A DNA stretch of 50,211 nt from an uncultured Clostridium sp. (GCA_958422985.1 CATZPY010000007.1:1-50211); one strand, 5' to 3'. Positions 8,735 through 17,595 are shown, numbered from the stretch's first letter. Numbers and translations: made by a program. The notes: a model not told the origin generated them from the sequence alone.

Positions 8735-9715
8735 TTAAATTATATTTAGTCCTACCACACAAAGGACTAGAGTAAGTAGACTAAATACTGTTACTATTTT
8801 ATTTTCACTCCATCCTGATAATTCAAAATGGTGATGAATTGGCGTCATTTTAAAAATTCTTTTTCCTGTTTTTTTATAGTATGTAACTTGAATCATTACA
8901 GAAAGTGTTTCTATCACTGGTATTAACGCTATTAAAATTAATAATAGTGGCATTTTTAATACAAGTGCCATACCTGCAATTACACCACCTAGCATTAAAG
9001 AACCTGTGTCCCCCATAAAAACTTTTGCTGGGTGTAAATTAAATATTAAAAATGCTAAGTTACATCCACATACTATTGTTCCAAAAATTATAACTTCTCT
9101 TATATTAAATATAACTCCTATTACTGTTAAACAGGCAATTATAATTGTTGTTACACTTGTTGCTAATCCATCTATACCATCAGTTAAATTAACTGCATTT
9201 GTAGTTGCTAGCATTACTATTATTGCAAAAGGAATATAAATCCAAATCGGTATATTTACAAAAGTTTTTACTATTGGAATATATATGTCTGTTCCTATAT
9301 TTAAAACATTTAATAAATATAATACAAAACATACTGCGATTACCAGTAATCCTAGCATTTTGTAACTTGGTTTTAATCCTTCTGTATTTTTCAATATCAT
9401 TTTTTTAAAATCATCTACAAAACCAACTATTCCAAATCCTAGTGTTGCAAATAACAGCGGAATTATTCCTTTTATAACATCTACTTGTTTATTTTTATAA
9501 TAAATTAGCATAACACCTAAACTTAGTAATGTAATTGCTATTATAGATATTATTCCGCCCATTGTTGGAGTTCCTTTTTTATTTAAATGCGATTTTGGTC
9601 CTTCTGCTCTTTCTTGTTGGCTTACTTTTAATTTTCTTAATATTGGTAAGATAATAATTCCTAATAATAATGCTACGCCAAACGCTACTAATAATATTTT
9701 TATTTGAAAATTCAT
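8735..9715 (-). CDS. mraY: Phospho-N-acetylmuramoyl-pentapeptide transferase
   Basis: MraY transfers phospho-MurNAc-pentapeptide to undecaprenyl phosphate, making lipid I. The 326-aa protein has about ten membrane helices. It shows the catalytic cytoplasmic motifs GTPTMGGI, FVDDFKK, LTDGIDGLA, FMGDTGSLMLGG and the terminal TPIHHHFELSGW. The start has a GGGTGAT site and lies 14 bp behind the murE stop. Its stop is 14 bp before the ftsW start, so the genes are co-transcribed. The usual neighbours murF (before) and murD (after) are absent. Confidence 0.97.
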   Translation of the reverse strand: MNFQIKILLVAFGVALLLGIIILPILRKLKVSQQERAEGPKSHLNKKGTPTMGGIISIIAITLLSLGVMLIYYKNKQVDVIKGIIPLLFATLGFGIVGFVDDFKKMILKNTEGLKPSYKMLGLLVIAVCFVLYLLNVLNIGTDIYIPIVKTFVNIPIWIYIPFAIIVMLATTNAVNLTDGIDGLATSVTTIIIACLTVIGVIFNIREVIIFGTIVCGCNLAFLIFNLHPAKVFMGDTGSLMLGGVIAGMALVLKMPLLLILIALIPVIETLSVMIQVTYYKKTGKRIFKMTPIHHHFELSGWSENKIVTVFSLLTLVLCVVGLNII

Positions 9716-9729
9716 TTACTTTATCACCC

Positions 9730-11238
9730 TTACTTTTTCTTGTTTGTATATTTTTCCTCTTGTTTTTTCTTTAGTTCGTCTGTAATTTCTATTACTATTT
9801 TTCTTTCATTAAATTCAAATTTATTACCATTTATTTCTTGGTACATTTCATGTCCTTTTCCTGCTATAACTACAATATCTAATTTATTTGCCATTTCTAT
9901 TGCATTTTTTATAGCTTCTTTTCTATCTACTATAACTTTATAACAAGCTTTAGTTTTCTTTATTCCTTCTTCTATTTCGTTTATTATTTCTTCTGGTTCT
10001 TCGTTTCTTGGATTGTCTGAAGTTATAATAGTATAGTCACTTATTCTTCCAGAGATTTCTCCCATTAAAGGTCTTTTATTTTTATCCCTATTACCTCCAC
10101 AACCAAATACACAAATTACTCTTCCTCTTGTGTATGATTTTACAGCACTTAAAATACTTTCTAAGCTTTCTGGGGTGTGTGCATAGTCTATCATTATTGG
10201 TATCTCTAATTTATTGTCTACCATTTCAGATCTGCCAGGTACTCTAACTTCTTCTAAACCTTCTTTTATCATATCTGCTGTACATCCAAATTGCATTGCA
10301 ATTGCAATAGCAGCTAAAGAATTATATACACTAAATCTTCCTGGAATACATGCTTTTACTCTTTCATTTCTTTCACCTATTTTTACTCTAAAATCTACAT
10401 AAGAATTTGTTATTGTAATATCTTTTGCTAATATCTTAGCATTATTATCTATTCCATAAGTAATATATTCTGGACCTTCTACTAATTTAGGAAGTTTTAT
10501 AGAATAAAGATCATCTGCATTAATATAAGCTTTTTTACACATAGTAAATAATTTACATTTTGTTTCGAAATATTCTTTCATATCTGCATGTTCTTTTTCG
10601 CTTATATGTTCTTCTGATAAATTTGTAAATATTCCTATATTAAAGTCTGAACCATACACTCTATTTAATTTTAAACTTTGTGAAGAAACTTCCATTATTA
10701 CAACGTCGCACTTTGCTTCTGCCATTTTTGCAAAAATTTCTTGTAATTCTAAGCTTTCTGGTGTTGTTCTTTGGCTATCTCCTAAACTTTCTGCTCCTAT
10801 ATAATTACGTATTGTTCCTATTAATCCAACTTTTAGTCCCTTTTTTTCTAACATAGATTTAACCATATATGTAGTTGTTGTTTTTCCTTTTGTTCCTGTT
10901 ATTCCTATTAATTGAAATTTCCTTGATGGATTGTCATAGTAATTACAAGCAATTTGTGCCATAGCTTTTCTTGCATCTGGTACTACTATTAATGTTGTAT
11001 CCTCTTTTATTTTTAAGTCTTTTAAGTTTGTTCCCTCTTCTACTAGTACTGCTTTTGCACCTTTTTCTATAGCATCTCCTATATAATCTGCTCCATCTGC
11101 TTCATATCCTTTTATAGAAATAAATAAATCTCCTTTTTCTACCTTTCTAGAATCGTTTTTTACAGAATTTATCTCTATATTAATATCTCCTTTAGCTTTT
11201 ATTCCTTCTATACCTACTAATATATTTTTAAGGTTCAT
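9730..11238 (-). CDS. murE: UDP-MurNAc-tripeptide synthetase, probably meso-DAP adding
   Basis: MurE adds the third amino acid to UDP-MurNAc-L-Ala-D-Glu. The P-loop is GITGTKGKTTTTYMVKS near residue 110. The domain order (N-terminal UMP-binding, central ATPase, C-terminal ligase) is normal, and the length is 502 aa. The motif DNPRNEEP near residue 405 is the DNPR signature linked to meso-diaminopimelate rather than lysine specificity. MNLKNILVGIEG at 11238 is preceded by GGAGGG; the open frame reaches 11286 without a good site. It lies between spoVD and mraY. Confidence 0.96.
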   Translation of the reverse strand: MNLKNILVGIEGIKAKGDINIEINSVKNDSRKVEKGDLFISIKGYEADGADYIGDAIEKGAKAVLVEEGTNLKDLKIKEDTTLIVVPDARKAMAQIACNYYDNPSRKFQLIGITGTKGKTTTTYMVKSMLEKKGLKVGLIGTIRNYIGAESLGDSQRTTPESLELQEIFAKMAEAKCDVVIMEVSSQSLKLNRVYGSDFNIGIFTNLSEEHISEKEHADMKEYFETKCKLFTMCKKAYINADDLYSIKLPKLVEGPEYITYGIDNNAKILAKDITITNSYVDFRVKIGERNERVKACIPGRFSVYNSLAAIAIAMQFGCTADMIKEGLEEVRVPGRSEMVDNKLEIPIMIDYAHTPESLESILSAVKSYTRGRVICVFGCGGNRDKNKRPLMGEISGRISDYTIITSDNPRNEEPEEIINEIEEGIKKTKACYKVIVDRKEAIKNAIEMANKLDIVVIAGKGHEMYQEINGNKFEFNERKIVIEITDELKKKQEEKYTNKKK

Positions 11239-11292
11239 GAAATATCCCTCCGTTTTATACAATTTTACGAATACATTATATAGCAAGTAGTT

Positions 11293-13266
11293 TTATATAT
11301 CAATATAAACTTTTCTTTCTTTTGTTATTTTTATTCCTGGTTTTGGTATTTGTTCTCTTACATACACTTCACTTTCATCTATTTCTTCTTGCATATTATT
11401 TATCTCTAAATTTAACCCTAATTCCTTTACTATCTGTTTTGCTTCTTTTACAGTTTTATTTCTTAACTCTGGAGTTTCTATTTCTTCTAAATTTTCTTCT
11501 GTTTCTTTATCTTGTTTTAACTCTAAATATGGTAATACTTCTCCTAATATTTGACCACCAACAGGTGCTGCAACACCACCTCCTTGGTGTCCTCCTTCAC
11601 CTGTTGGGTTATATAATGTAACTAAAATTACAACTTGTGGATTTGAAATAGGTGCTACTCCCATAAAAGATGTTACATATTTATTAGTATTTACACCATC
11701 TTCTGATGTTCCTGTTTTTCCTCCAACTAAATACCCTTTTACTTGTGCATTTCTACCTGTTCCATCATCTACAACTGACTGCATAATGCTTAAAACGCTA
11801 TCTGCTGTTTCCTTAGAAATAACCCTTTCCACTTTTTTTACACCTATTTCTGTTTTTTCTTTAGTTTCTGAATCCGCTATTTCTTTAACAACTCTTGGCT
11901 GTATATATTCACCACCATTTGCAATACAAGAAACTGCTGTTACCATCTGAAGTGGCGTAACTTCAAATCTTTGCCCAAAGCTTATTGTAGCAAGTTCTAC
12001 TGGGCCTACTTTTTCTTTATCTAAAAATATTCCCTTTGCTTCACCTGGCAAATCTATATTTGTTTTTCTAAAAAATCCAAACTTTTCTAAATAATCATAA
12101 TATTTATCTTTTCCAATTTTTTGACCCAATGCAATAAATACAGGGTTGCAAGAATTCATAAGTGCTTGCCTTAGGCTTTGCGTTCCATGTGGCCTATAAT
12201 ATCTCCAACATTTAATTCTAACTCCTGCAATTTCTATTCCGCCACCACAATTGAATTCGCCTTCATTATCTGTTTTTGTTATTCCTTCTTCTAATGCTAT
12301 AGAAGATGTTATTAGCTTAAAAGTAGAACCTGGTTCATATGTATCTGCTATAGCTTTATTTCTCCATTTTGCTTGTAATTGTTTATTTCTTTCTTTACTA
12401 TCCATATCTTGGCTGTTTTCTATTTCATATGGATTATTTAAATCATAGTTAGGGTATGTTGCCATAGCTAAAATATCACCATTATTTGGGTTCATAACAA
12501 CTACATTTCCACCATCTGTACATTTATTATCTATACACGCATTTTCTAAATATTTTTCTACAATTGACTGAATATTTAAATCTATTGTTAAAATTAGATC
12601 CTTTCCTTTTTCTGCAGCCACATAAGTTTCCTCCAGTTGCTTCATATCTCCACCTTTAGCATCTGTAAGTTTTTCTATTTTTCCACTTTTTCCTTTTAAA
12701 ATTTCATCATATTTTGCTTCTATTCCATCTAAACCTTGGTTATCACTTCCACAAAAGCCTATCACCTGTGAAGCTAAATTACTATAAGGATAATATCTTT
12801 TTGTATCTTCATCTATATTTATACCAGATTGAATGTCATTTTCTTTCATCCATTTTCTTAGTTCATTTGTCTTTTCTTTATCTACCTTTTTAGCAATTGT
12901 TTCTATAGAACTTCTCTTCTTAAGCTTTTTTAAGGTCTTTTCATAATCTACATCTAATATTTCAGACAAAGCCCTGCTTACACTTTCCTTCTTATCTTCC
13001 GGAATATTTATAGAATTTACAGTAACAGTTTCCACAGTACTACTTTGCGCCAAAACATTCTTCCCTGTAGCGTCATATATAGTTCCCCTCTTAGAAGTTA
13101 TTTTTCTATTTAAAGTTTGTTGCTCATATGCCATTTGCTTTAGCTTATTACCATCAACAAATTGGATTACAGCAAGTCTTACAATTAAAAGCACAAGTAA
13201 AAAAGCAGAAACAATTATAATCCACAACATCATCTTTTTATTCTTTATACTACATACAGTTTGCAT
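11293..13266 (-). CDS. spoVD: Class B penicillin-binding protein with one PASTA domain (SpoVD/FtsI type)
   Basis: This transpeptidase crosslinks peptidoglycan together with a SEDS partner. There is one membrane anchor (residues about 12-34), then a dimerisation domain and a transpeptidase domain with the active-site motifs STFK, SCN and KTGT. A single PASTA domain ends the protein, as in SpoVD. I chose MQTVCSIKNKK at 13266 with GAGGGG upstream; the longer frame runs through a repeat and a terminator and is not credible. That terminator separates it from ftsL. A candidate SigE-like promoter (CATAGAATA, with TCATAAAT 14 bp before it) lies at about 13300-13330 on the minus strand; this is weak evidence. 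Confidence 0.93.
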   Translation of the reverse strand: MQTVCSIKNKKMMLWIIIVSAFLLVLLIVRLAVIQFVDGNKLKQMAYEQQTLNRKITSKRGTIYDATGKNVLAQSSTVETVTVNSINIPEDKKESVSRALSEILDVDYEKTLKKLKKRSSIETIAKKVDKEKTNELRKWMKENDIQSGINIDEDTKRYYPYSNLASQVIGFCGSDNQGLDGIEAKYDEILKGKSGKIEKLTDAKGGDMKQLEETYVAAEKGKDLILTIDLNIQSIVEKYLENACIDNKCTDGGNVVVMNPNNGDILAMATYPNYDLNNPYEIENSQDMDSKERNKQLQAKWRNKAIADTYEPGSTFKLITSSIALEEGITKTDNEGEFNCGGGIEIAGVRIKCWRYYRPHGTQSLRQALMNSCNPVFIALGQKIGKDKYYDYLEKFGFFRKTNIDLPGEAKGIFLDKEKVGPVELATISFGQRFEVTPLQMVTAVSCIANGGEYIQPRVVKEIADSETKEKTEIGVKKVERVISKETADSVLSIMQSVVDDGTGRNAQVKGYLVGGKTGTSEDGVNTNKYVTSFMGVAPISNPQVVILVTLYNPTGEGGHQGGGVAAPVGGQILGEVLPYLELKQDKETEENLEEIETPELRNKTVKEAKQIVKELGLNLEINNMQEEIDESEVYVREQIPKPGIKITKERKVYIDI

Positions 13267-13335
13267 TGCACACCCCTCGACAGTAAAATTTCTTTTTACT
13301 ATTCTATGTAGTAAGAGCTTGTATTTATGAATCAG

Positions 13336-13359
13336 ATTCGGGATTGGAGGACGATCCCC
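13336..13359. repeat. REP-like dispersed element, copy 2 (short, degenerate)
   Basis: The sequence CGGGATTGGAGGACGATCCCC resembles the core of the copy at 31631. It sits immediately behind the ftsL terminator and before the spoVD start, so it lies in the likely spoVD promoter region. Confidence 0.55.
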
Positions 13360-13403
13360 AAAAAAAAAATCTACCATCAAATATACAATTTGATAAGTAG
13401 ATT
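13360..13403 (-). terminator. Intrinsic terminator after ftsL
   Basis: On the minus strand ATCTAC-x2-ATCAAAT pairs with ATTTGAT-x-GTAGAT, followed by a run of ten T. It overlaps the ftsL stop codon. It should end mraZ-rsmH-ftsL transcription, leaving spoVD-murE-mraY-ftsW-murG under separate control. Confidence 0.8.
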
Positions 13404-13917
13404 AATTTCCTTTAAATTTATCCATTATTTTATCTAACCAATTTTTTTCTTCTGCAGTCTTAGCTTTATCAGTTGAAGATTGCACATAATCTTTTTTTGG
13501 TAAATTCATGTAAATTTTTTGATTATTTGTTAATCTTTGCATCCCCAACTTACTTTTAGCTTCTTCTTCAATTTTCTTTAAGTTAAGATTACTCTCTATT
13601 AAAACTTGAGTTTGTTGATTTTCCTTTTGTAATGTTGCAAGATCTGCTTTTAAATTTTTTACTTTATTAAAATCTTCTGTTATTAAAGAGTTTCTATAGC
13701 TAATGACTAAAAGCATAGCAAAAGCAATACCAATATATACCACTATTTTTTTCTTTAGTAAAACAGTAGCTCTTTTTTGTTTAGCCCTTTCCTTTGCCTC
13801 TTTTTTTATCTTCTCTTTTCTCTCACGTTCCAACTCTTGACTTTTTTTAGAAGTCCTATTTGGTATAAAATCTGGTTCTAATTTTTTAGGGCTTGTTCCA
13901 TATTGGTATTTAGCCAT
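13402..13917 (-). CDS. ftsL: Cell division protein, FtsL/DivIC-like
   Basis: This 171-aa bitopic protein has a long, lysine-rich cytoplasmic N-terminus, one membrane helix near residues 57-75 (VVYIGIAFAMLLVISY) and an extracytoplasmic coiled coil (LKADLATLQKENQQTQVLIE) followed by KLGMQRLTNNQKIYM. That layout and its position between rsmH and the class B PBP identify it as FtsL (septum initiator superfamily). FtsL joins the FtsB/DivIC-DivIB complex at the septum. The cytoplasmic part is longer than usual. GGAGG lies before the start and the gene ends inside a terminator. Confidence 0.85.
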   Translation of the reverse strand: MAKYQYGTSPKKLEPDFIPNRTSKKSQELERERKEKIKKEAKERAKQKRATVLLKKKIVVYIGIAFAMLLVISYRNSLITEDFNKVKNLKADLATLQKENQQTQVLIESNLNLKKIEEEAKSKLGMQRLTNNQKIYMNLPKKDYVQSSTDKAKTAEEKNWLDKIMDKFKGN

Positions 13918-13939
13918 TAGCTTTCACCTCCCTCTTTTG

Positions 13940-14870
13940 TTATCTTCTTTCAAAAATTCGTAGTTTTGCACTTTTACTTCTCGAATTTTCTTCTTGTTCT
14001 TCCTTAGTAGCAATTATTGGTTTTTTATTAACCATTTTTCCATAAGATGTTGCTCCACATACACAGTATGGCAAATCTTTTGGGCATATACATCTTCCTT
14101 CTGCTTCAATATATGCTTTTTTTACAGCTCTATCTTCTAAAGAATGAAAAGTTATAATACATAATCTTCCATCTTTTTTTAATGCCTTTATACATTTTAA
14201 AACTGTTTCATATAATGGCTCTATTTCATTATTCACTTCTATTCTTATGGCTTGAAAAGTTCTTTTAGCTGGATGTCCATTATTTTGTTTTGATTTAGGT
14301 ATAGAATTTTCTATTATTTTTACTAATTGTGCTGTTGTTTGTATTTCTGTTTTTTTTCGTTCAATACAAATATTTCTTGCTATATTTTTAGAAAATCTTT
14401 CTTCTCCATATTCGAATATAATATTTGCTAGTTTCTCCTCTGAATATGAATTAACAACTTCTTTTGCAGTTAAATGTTGTGTTTTATCCATTCTCATATC
14501 CAACTCATTTTCTCCTAGATAGCTAAAACCTCTATTACGTTCATCTAGTTGATATGAAGAAACTCCCAAGTCTAGAAGTATTCCATCTACCGCTTCTATT
14601 CCGTAAATCTTCTAATATAAGATTTATATCATCATGATTTCCATGTACATATTTGACATTTTTATATTCTCTTAAATTTTCCTTTGCTGCTGTTAATGCT
14701 TCTAAATCTCTATCTATTCCTATTAGTGTGCCATCTTTTGATAATTTTTTTGCTATTTCTTTGCTGTGACCTGCACCACCTAGAGTTCCATCTACATAAA
14801 TTCCATTTTCTTTTATGTTTAACCCTTCTATACATTCAGCAAGCAAAACTGGTTTATGCTTAAATTCCAA
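13940..14870 (-). CDS. rsmH: 16S rRNA (cytosine1402-N4)-methyltransferase, reading frame interrupted by one extra C at CGG
   Basis: RsmH (MraW) methylates N4 of C1402 in 16S rRNA using SAM. The N-terminal part (MEFKHKPVLLAECIEGL, then VDGTLGGAGHSKEI and GIDRDLEAL) and the C-terminal part (DLGVSSYQLDERNRGFSY, PAKRTFQAIRIEVN, ITFHSLEDRAVK) are both intact but lie in different frames. The junction is at 14601-14603: GAT TTA C GGA ATA GAA, where the family expects D-L-G-I-E. In frame zero translation would stop about 20 codons later. Skipping the C gives 309 aa, the normal length, with no other lesion. This is one of five identical events in the window. Confidence 0.9.
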
Positions 14871-15229
14871 TACATACCTCCAATTTCTATTTTTTTGAAT
14901 AGCATAAACAGTTGGAAATTTTATCTTTCCAACTGTTTATCAGCTATTCTTCTTTTGTTTCTAGCGTTTTCGTCATTTGTATTTCATTCCCTTTTTCGTG
15001 GTATATATTAGCTATTTACATTTGTAATTTAAATATTTTTTCTTAAGTATAGATAAATAAAATATAATTAATTCTTAAGATTTTATCTTTTGTATATTTG
15101 TTTTTTCTCTTTAGTATAGCCCTCTTCTTATCAAGTGATCTTGATTTTTCTTTAGTAAATGTTTACTAAACTTCTTTTGTAATTTTATTTTTTATCTTTA
15201 GTATAAAATTTATATAAACTTTTATAAAG
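14871..15229. other. Non-coding spacer between mraZ and rsmH
   Basis: In most Bacillota rsmH follows mraZ closely, but here 359 bp of AT-rich DNA lie between them. I see no gene. It contains a large hairpin (separate entry), a palindrome TTTAGTAAATGTTTACTAAA near 15150-15170, and three copies of a CTTTAGTA-type phrase. Confidence 0.6.
14897..14949. repeat. Long near-perfect hairpin upstream of rsmH
   Basis: GAATAGC plus ATAAACAGTTGGAAA (14897-14918) pairs with TTTCCAACTGTTTAT plus GCTATTC (14926-14949). This gives 22 base pairs interrupted only by a two-base bulge, with a seven-base loop. No T-run follows on the minus strand, so it is not a classic terminator for the operon. It would form in the rsmH leader RNA, ending about 27 bases before the start codon. 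Confidence 0.75.
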
Positions 15230-15662
15230 TTATATACCTAACATTGTCATATTTTCTGCAATATCATCTGCTGATATATTTTCTTCGTTATTGTAGTTTT
15301 CCCATTTTTCTTTGTTCCAAATTTCTATTCTTGTCCCAACACCAATTATAATAACTTCTTTTTCTAATGTTGCAACATTTCTTAAATTACTAGATATTAA
15401 AAATCTTCCTTGTTTATCTATTTCGCATTCCATTGCTCCAGATAAGAAAAACCTTACAAAATCTCTAGCATTTTTGTTGGTAAGTGGAAGTGTTTTTAAT
15501 TTTGTTTCGAAGTTTTCCCATTCGTTTTGCGAAAAACCAAATAAACACCCATCTAAGCCTTTTGTGATTATGAATTTTTCACCCATATCTTCTCTTAGCT
15601 TTGCTGGCATTATTAGTCTGCCTTTAGCATCTAAAGAATGTTCATATTGGCCGAATTAGCAC
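15230..15662 (-). CDS. mraZ: Transcriptional regulator MraZ, reading frame interrupted by one extra C at CGG
   Basis: MraZ is an AbrB-like ring-forming DNA-binding protein that represses the dcw operon. With the extra base skipped, the protein begins MLIGQYEHSLDAKGRLIMPA from a GTG at 15662 with GAGGTGA upstream and is 143 aa, the standard length. The interruption is at 15651-15653: CTA ATT C GGC CAA TAT. In frame zero a TGA follows three codons later. The uninterrupted part from ATG 15610 would lack half of the first DNA-binding domain, so initiation there is unlikely to give a working protein. Intact operator repeats upstream suggest MraZ still functions. Confidence 0.9.
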
Positions 15663-15688
15663 TTCGTTTCACCTCAATTCATTTTTTA

Positions 15689-15712
15689 CCACTTTGTACC
15701 ACTTCTCTCCAC
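15689..15712 (-). promoter_or_regulatory. MraZ operator: three GTGG direct repeats at 10-bp spacing
   Basis: Reading the minus strand, GTGGAGAGAA, GTGGTACAAA and GTGGTAAAAA follow one another with exactly 10-bp periodicity between the promoter and the mraZ start. MraZ is known to bind tandem short G-rich repeats at this position in several bacteria, so autorepression is expected. Confidence 0.75.
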
Positions 15713-15720
15713 CTGTTTAA

Positions 15721-15749
15721 ATTTTAATACAACATTTATTAAAAAGCAA
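15721..15749 (-). promoter_or_regulatory. Candidate sigma-A promoter of mraZ
   Basis: On the minus strand TTGCTT (15744-15749) and TAAAAT (15721-15726) are separated by 17 bp, directly upstream of the MraZ repeats. Confidence 0.5.
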
Positions 15750-15872
15750 GTGTTTTTTAGATTTTTTTATTTTTTATTTCTAGTTCTCATATTTAGATTT
15801 TGAATTTTCGCTCTCACATTCACTTTTTTATTTACAATTTTCTTAATATTATCTTAATTTTCGCATTATTGT

Positions 15873-15901
15873 TTTACACTAATTATTCTTTAATGTATAA
15901 T
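15873..15901 (+). promoter_or_regulatory. Sigma-A promoter of the transglycosylase gene
   Basis: TTTACA (15873-15878), a 17-bp spacer and TATAAT (15896-15901). The start codon at 15918 is only 16 bases past the -10 box, so the 5' leader is about 10 nt and the GGTGAT site lies at the very end of the mRNA. Confidence 0.75.
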
Positions 15902-15917
15902 AAAGTTGGTGATACTT

Positions 15918-16622
15918 ATGAAAAAGTTTTTATTATTTTTTCTTTTAATTATATTGCTAATTGGAGGTTCTCTTGGTTTTTATGGTTATTCTTTATATGA
16001 TAAAGCCATAAAAGAAGAACCTTTAGCTAGTAAAATAGAAGAAATTCAAAGTAACAAAAATTATATAAAGTTTAGCGAGCTTCCAAAAGATTATTTAAAT
16101 GCTGTTGTTTCTGTAGAAGATAGACGTTTTTATAATCATGGTGCAATAGATCTACGTTCTATTGGAAGAGCTATATATGTTAATATTACAAATTTTGATT
16201 TACGTGAAGGTGGTAGTACTATTACCCAACAACTTGCAAAAAATATTTATTTTATAGATATGGATCCATTTCCTAGAAAACTTGCCGAAATTTTTATGGC
16301 ATATGCTATAGAAGATAATTATTCTAAAGAAGAAATTTTAGAATTGTATGTAAATACTTCATATTTTGGAGATGGGTATTATGGTATTAAAGAAGCTTGT
16401 AATGGTTATTTAAATAAAGAACCTAATAAGATGGATTTAAACGAATGCACTATGATGGCTGGAATTCCTAATGCTCCTAGCATATATGCACCAACTAAAA
16501 ATCCAGATTTAACAAAAAGTAGGCAAAAGCATGTTTTAAAAACTATGGTAGAAAATGGTTATATAACTCAAGAAGAAGCAGATAAAATTCTAAATATAAA
16601 CGTGCTTGGGGACGGACCTTAA
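15918..16622 (+). CDS. Monofunctional peptidoglycan glycosyltransferase (GT51)
   Basis: This 234-aa protein has an N-terminal membrane anchor (FLLFFLLIILLIGGSLGFYG) and one GT51 domain that polymerises lipid II into glycan strands. Catalytic motifs are EDRRFYNHGAID, GGSTITQQLAKN, RKLAEIFMAYAIE and ILELYVNTSYFG. There is no transpeptidase domain, so it is MtgA-like in architecture. MKKFLLFF at 15918 is the likely start; the frame is open four codons earlier from a TTG. The C-terminal residues LGDGP are encoded by a REP-like element that supplies the stop codon region, so the original tail may have been replaced. Confidence 0.92.
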   Translation: MKKFLLFFLLIILLIGGSLGFYGYSLYDKAIKEEPLASKIEEIQSNKNYIKFSELPKDYLNAVVSVEDRRFYNHGAIDLRSIGRAIYVNITNFDLREGGSTITQQLAKNIYFIDMDPFPRKLAEIFMAYAIEDNYSKEEILELYVNTSYFGDGYYGIKEACNGYLNKEPNKMDLNECTMMAGIPNAPSIYAPTKNPDLTKSRQKHVLKTMVENGYITQEEADKILNINVLGDGP

Positions 16623-16634
16623 AATCCCGGTTTT
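16608..16634. repeat. REP-like dispersed element, copy 3, overlapping the end of a gene
   Basis: GGGGACGGACCTTAAAATCC followed by CGGTTTT. It encodes the final residues and stop codon (GGG GAC GGA CCT TAA) of the transglycosylase. Confidence 0.75.
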
Positions 16635-16695
16635 ATTTTTCTTATAAAACACTTTCCTAAAATGAATTCTCATTATTAAATTTTCTTAACTATCG

Positions 16696-16744
16696 AAAAA
16701 ACACAGTATATTTAGCATAGCTATTTTATACTGTGTTTTTTTAT
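16696..16744. terminator. Bidirectional terminator between convergent genes
   Basis: AAAAAACACAGTATA pairs with TATACTGTGTTTTTTT around an AT-rich loop. The flanking A and T runs allow it to work for both the transglycosylase (+) and the HAD gene (-). Confidence 0.85.
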
Positions 16745-17595
16745 TAAAACTTTATAAATTTATATATTGCTTCTGCAAAGCCACCATTTTGGGCAGTTGT
16801 TGTAGTAGTATAATTTGCAACTTCTTTTAATTCATCATATGCATTTGCAACAGCAATTCCAATTCCCGAATCTTTAACCATTTCTAAATCGTTCAAATTA
16901 TCTCCTATTGCTAACACTTCACTCTTGTCTATTTTTAAATATTCTTCTAGTACTTCTAGTGCCTGCTCTTTGTTTATACCTACTGGAATAATATCTAAAT
17001 ATTCGTATTCTTTTCCTATAATTTCATCTTTGTATTTGTTAGTTTTTTTAATCAGATTAACTTGTAAATTCTTATTTTTAGTAAATTCTCCTTTTAATTT
17101 TTCTAAATCTTTTTCTGCAGAAATAACTAATTTTAATATTTCTGGTTTCTCTTCTACAACGTATTGTTTTATATCTTCTAAAACTTTGAATTCTAATTCT
17201 TTATTTTTGCCATTTTTAGTAAGTTCAAAATTTCTTAAATCCATATACAGTAGTTTCTCTGTTATTACTTCATTATTTGTATATAGGTGAATGTGTAATT
17301 TTAACCTTTTTGCTTCATTAATGCAAAATACTACATCATCATTAGCTAATATTTTCCTATAAAGCTCTTTTCCAGTTTTCAAATTAATTATTTGATTTCC
17401 ATTTCCAAATATTCCATACCCATCTTCTATTTCTTTACATATATCTTTAAATAAAGAATACGTTTTACCAGTGCATATTGTAAAATTTATATTAGAGTTA
17501 TTTATGTCTTGCATTGCTTTTAAATTAGTTTCTGGTATTGTATTTCCTTTTTCGAACATTGTTCCATCTAAGTCGCTTGCAATAAGTTTTATCAT
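16744..17595 (-). CDS. HAD-superfamily hydrolase, Cof-type
   Basis: This 283-aa protein has the HAD motifs: I (LIASDLDGTMF, nucleophile Asp), II (FTICTGKT), and IV (AIGDNLNDLEMV), with a C2-type cap between II and IV. It is a probable Mg2+-dependent sugar phosphate or nucleotide phosphatase; the substrate cannot be read from sequence. MIKLIASDLDG at 17595 with GGGGATGA upstream is the preferred start; the frame is open seven codons further. It follows pncB by 75 bp and could be co-transcribed with it. A role in NAD metabolism is only a guess from position. Confidence 0.88.
   Translation of the reverse strand: MIKLIASDLDGTMFEKGNTIPETNLKAMQDINNSNINFTICTGKTYSLFKDICKEIEDGYGIFGNGNQIINLKTGKELYRKILANDDVVFCINEAKRLKLHIHLYTNNEVITEKLLYMDLRNFELTKNGKNKELEFKVLEDIKQYVVEEKPEILKLVISAEKDLEKLKGEFTKNKNLQVNLIKKTNKYKDEIIGKEYEYLDIIPVGINKEQALEVLEEYLKIDKSEVLAIGDNLNDLEMVKDSGIGIAVANAYDELKEVANYTTTTTAQNGGFAEAIYKFIKF

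Noticed and set aside
13267..13380. The N-terminal extension of the spoVD frame up to 13380
   Set aside because: It would be encoded by a REP-like element and a terminator T-run, while a good ribosome binding site and family-like start lie at 13266.
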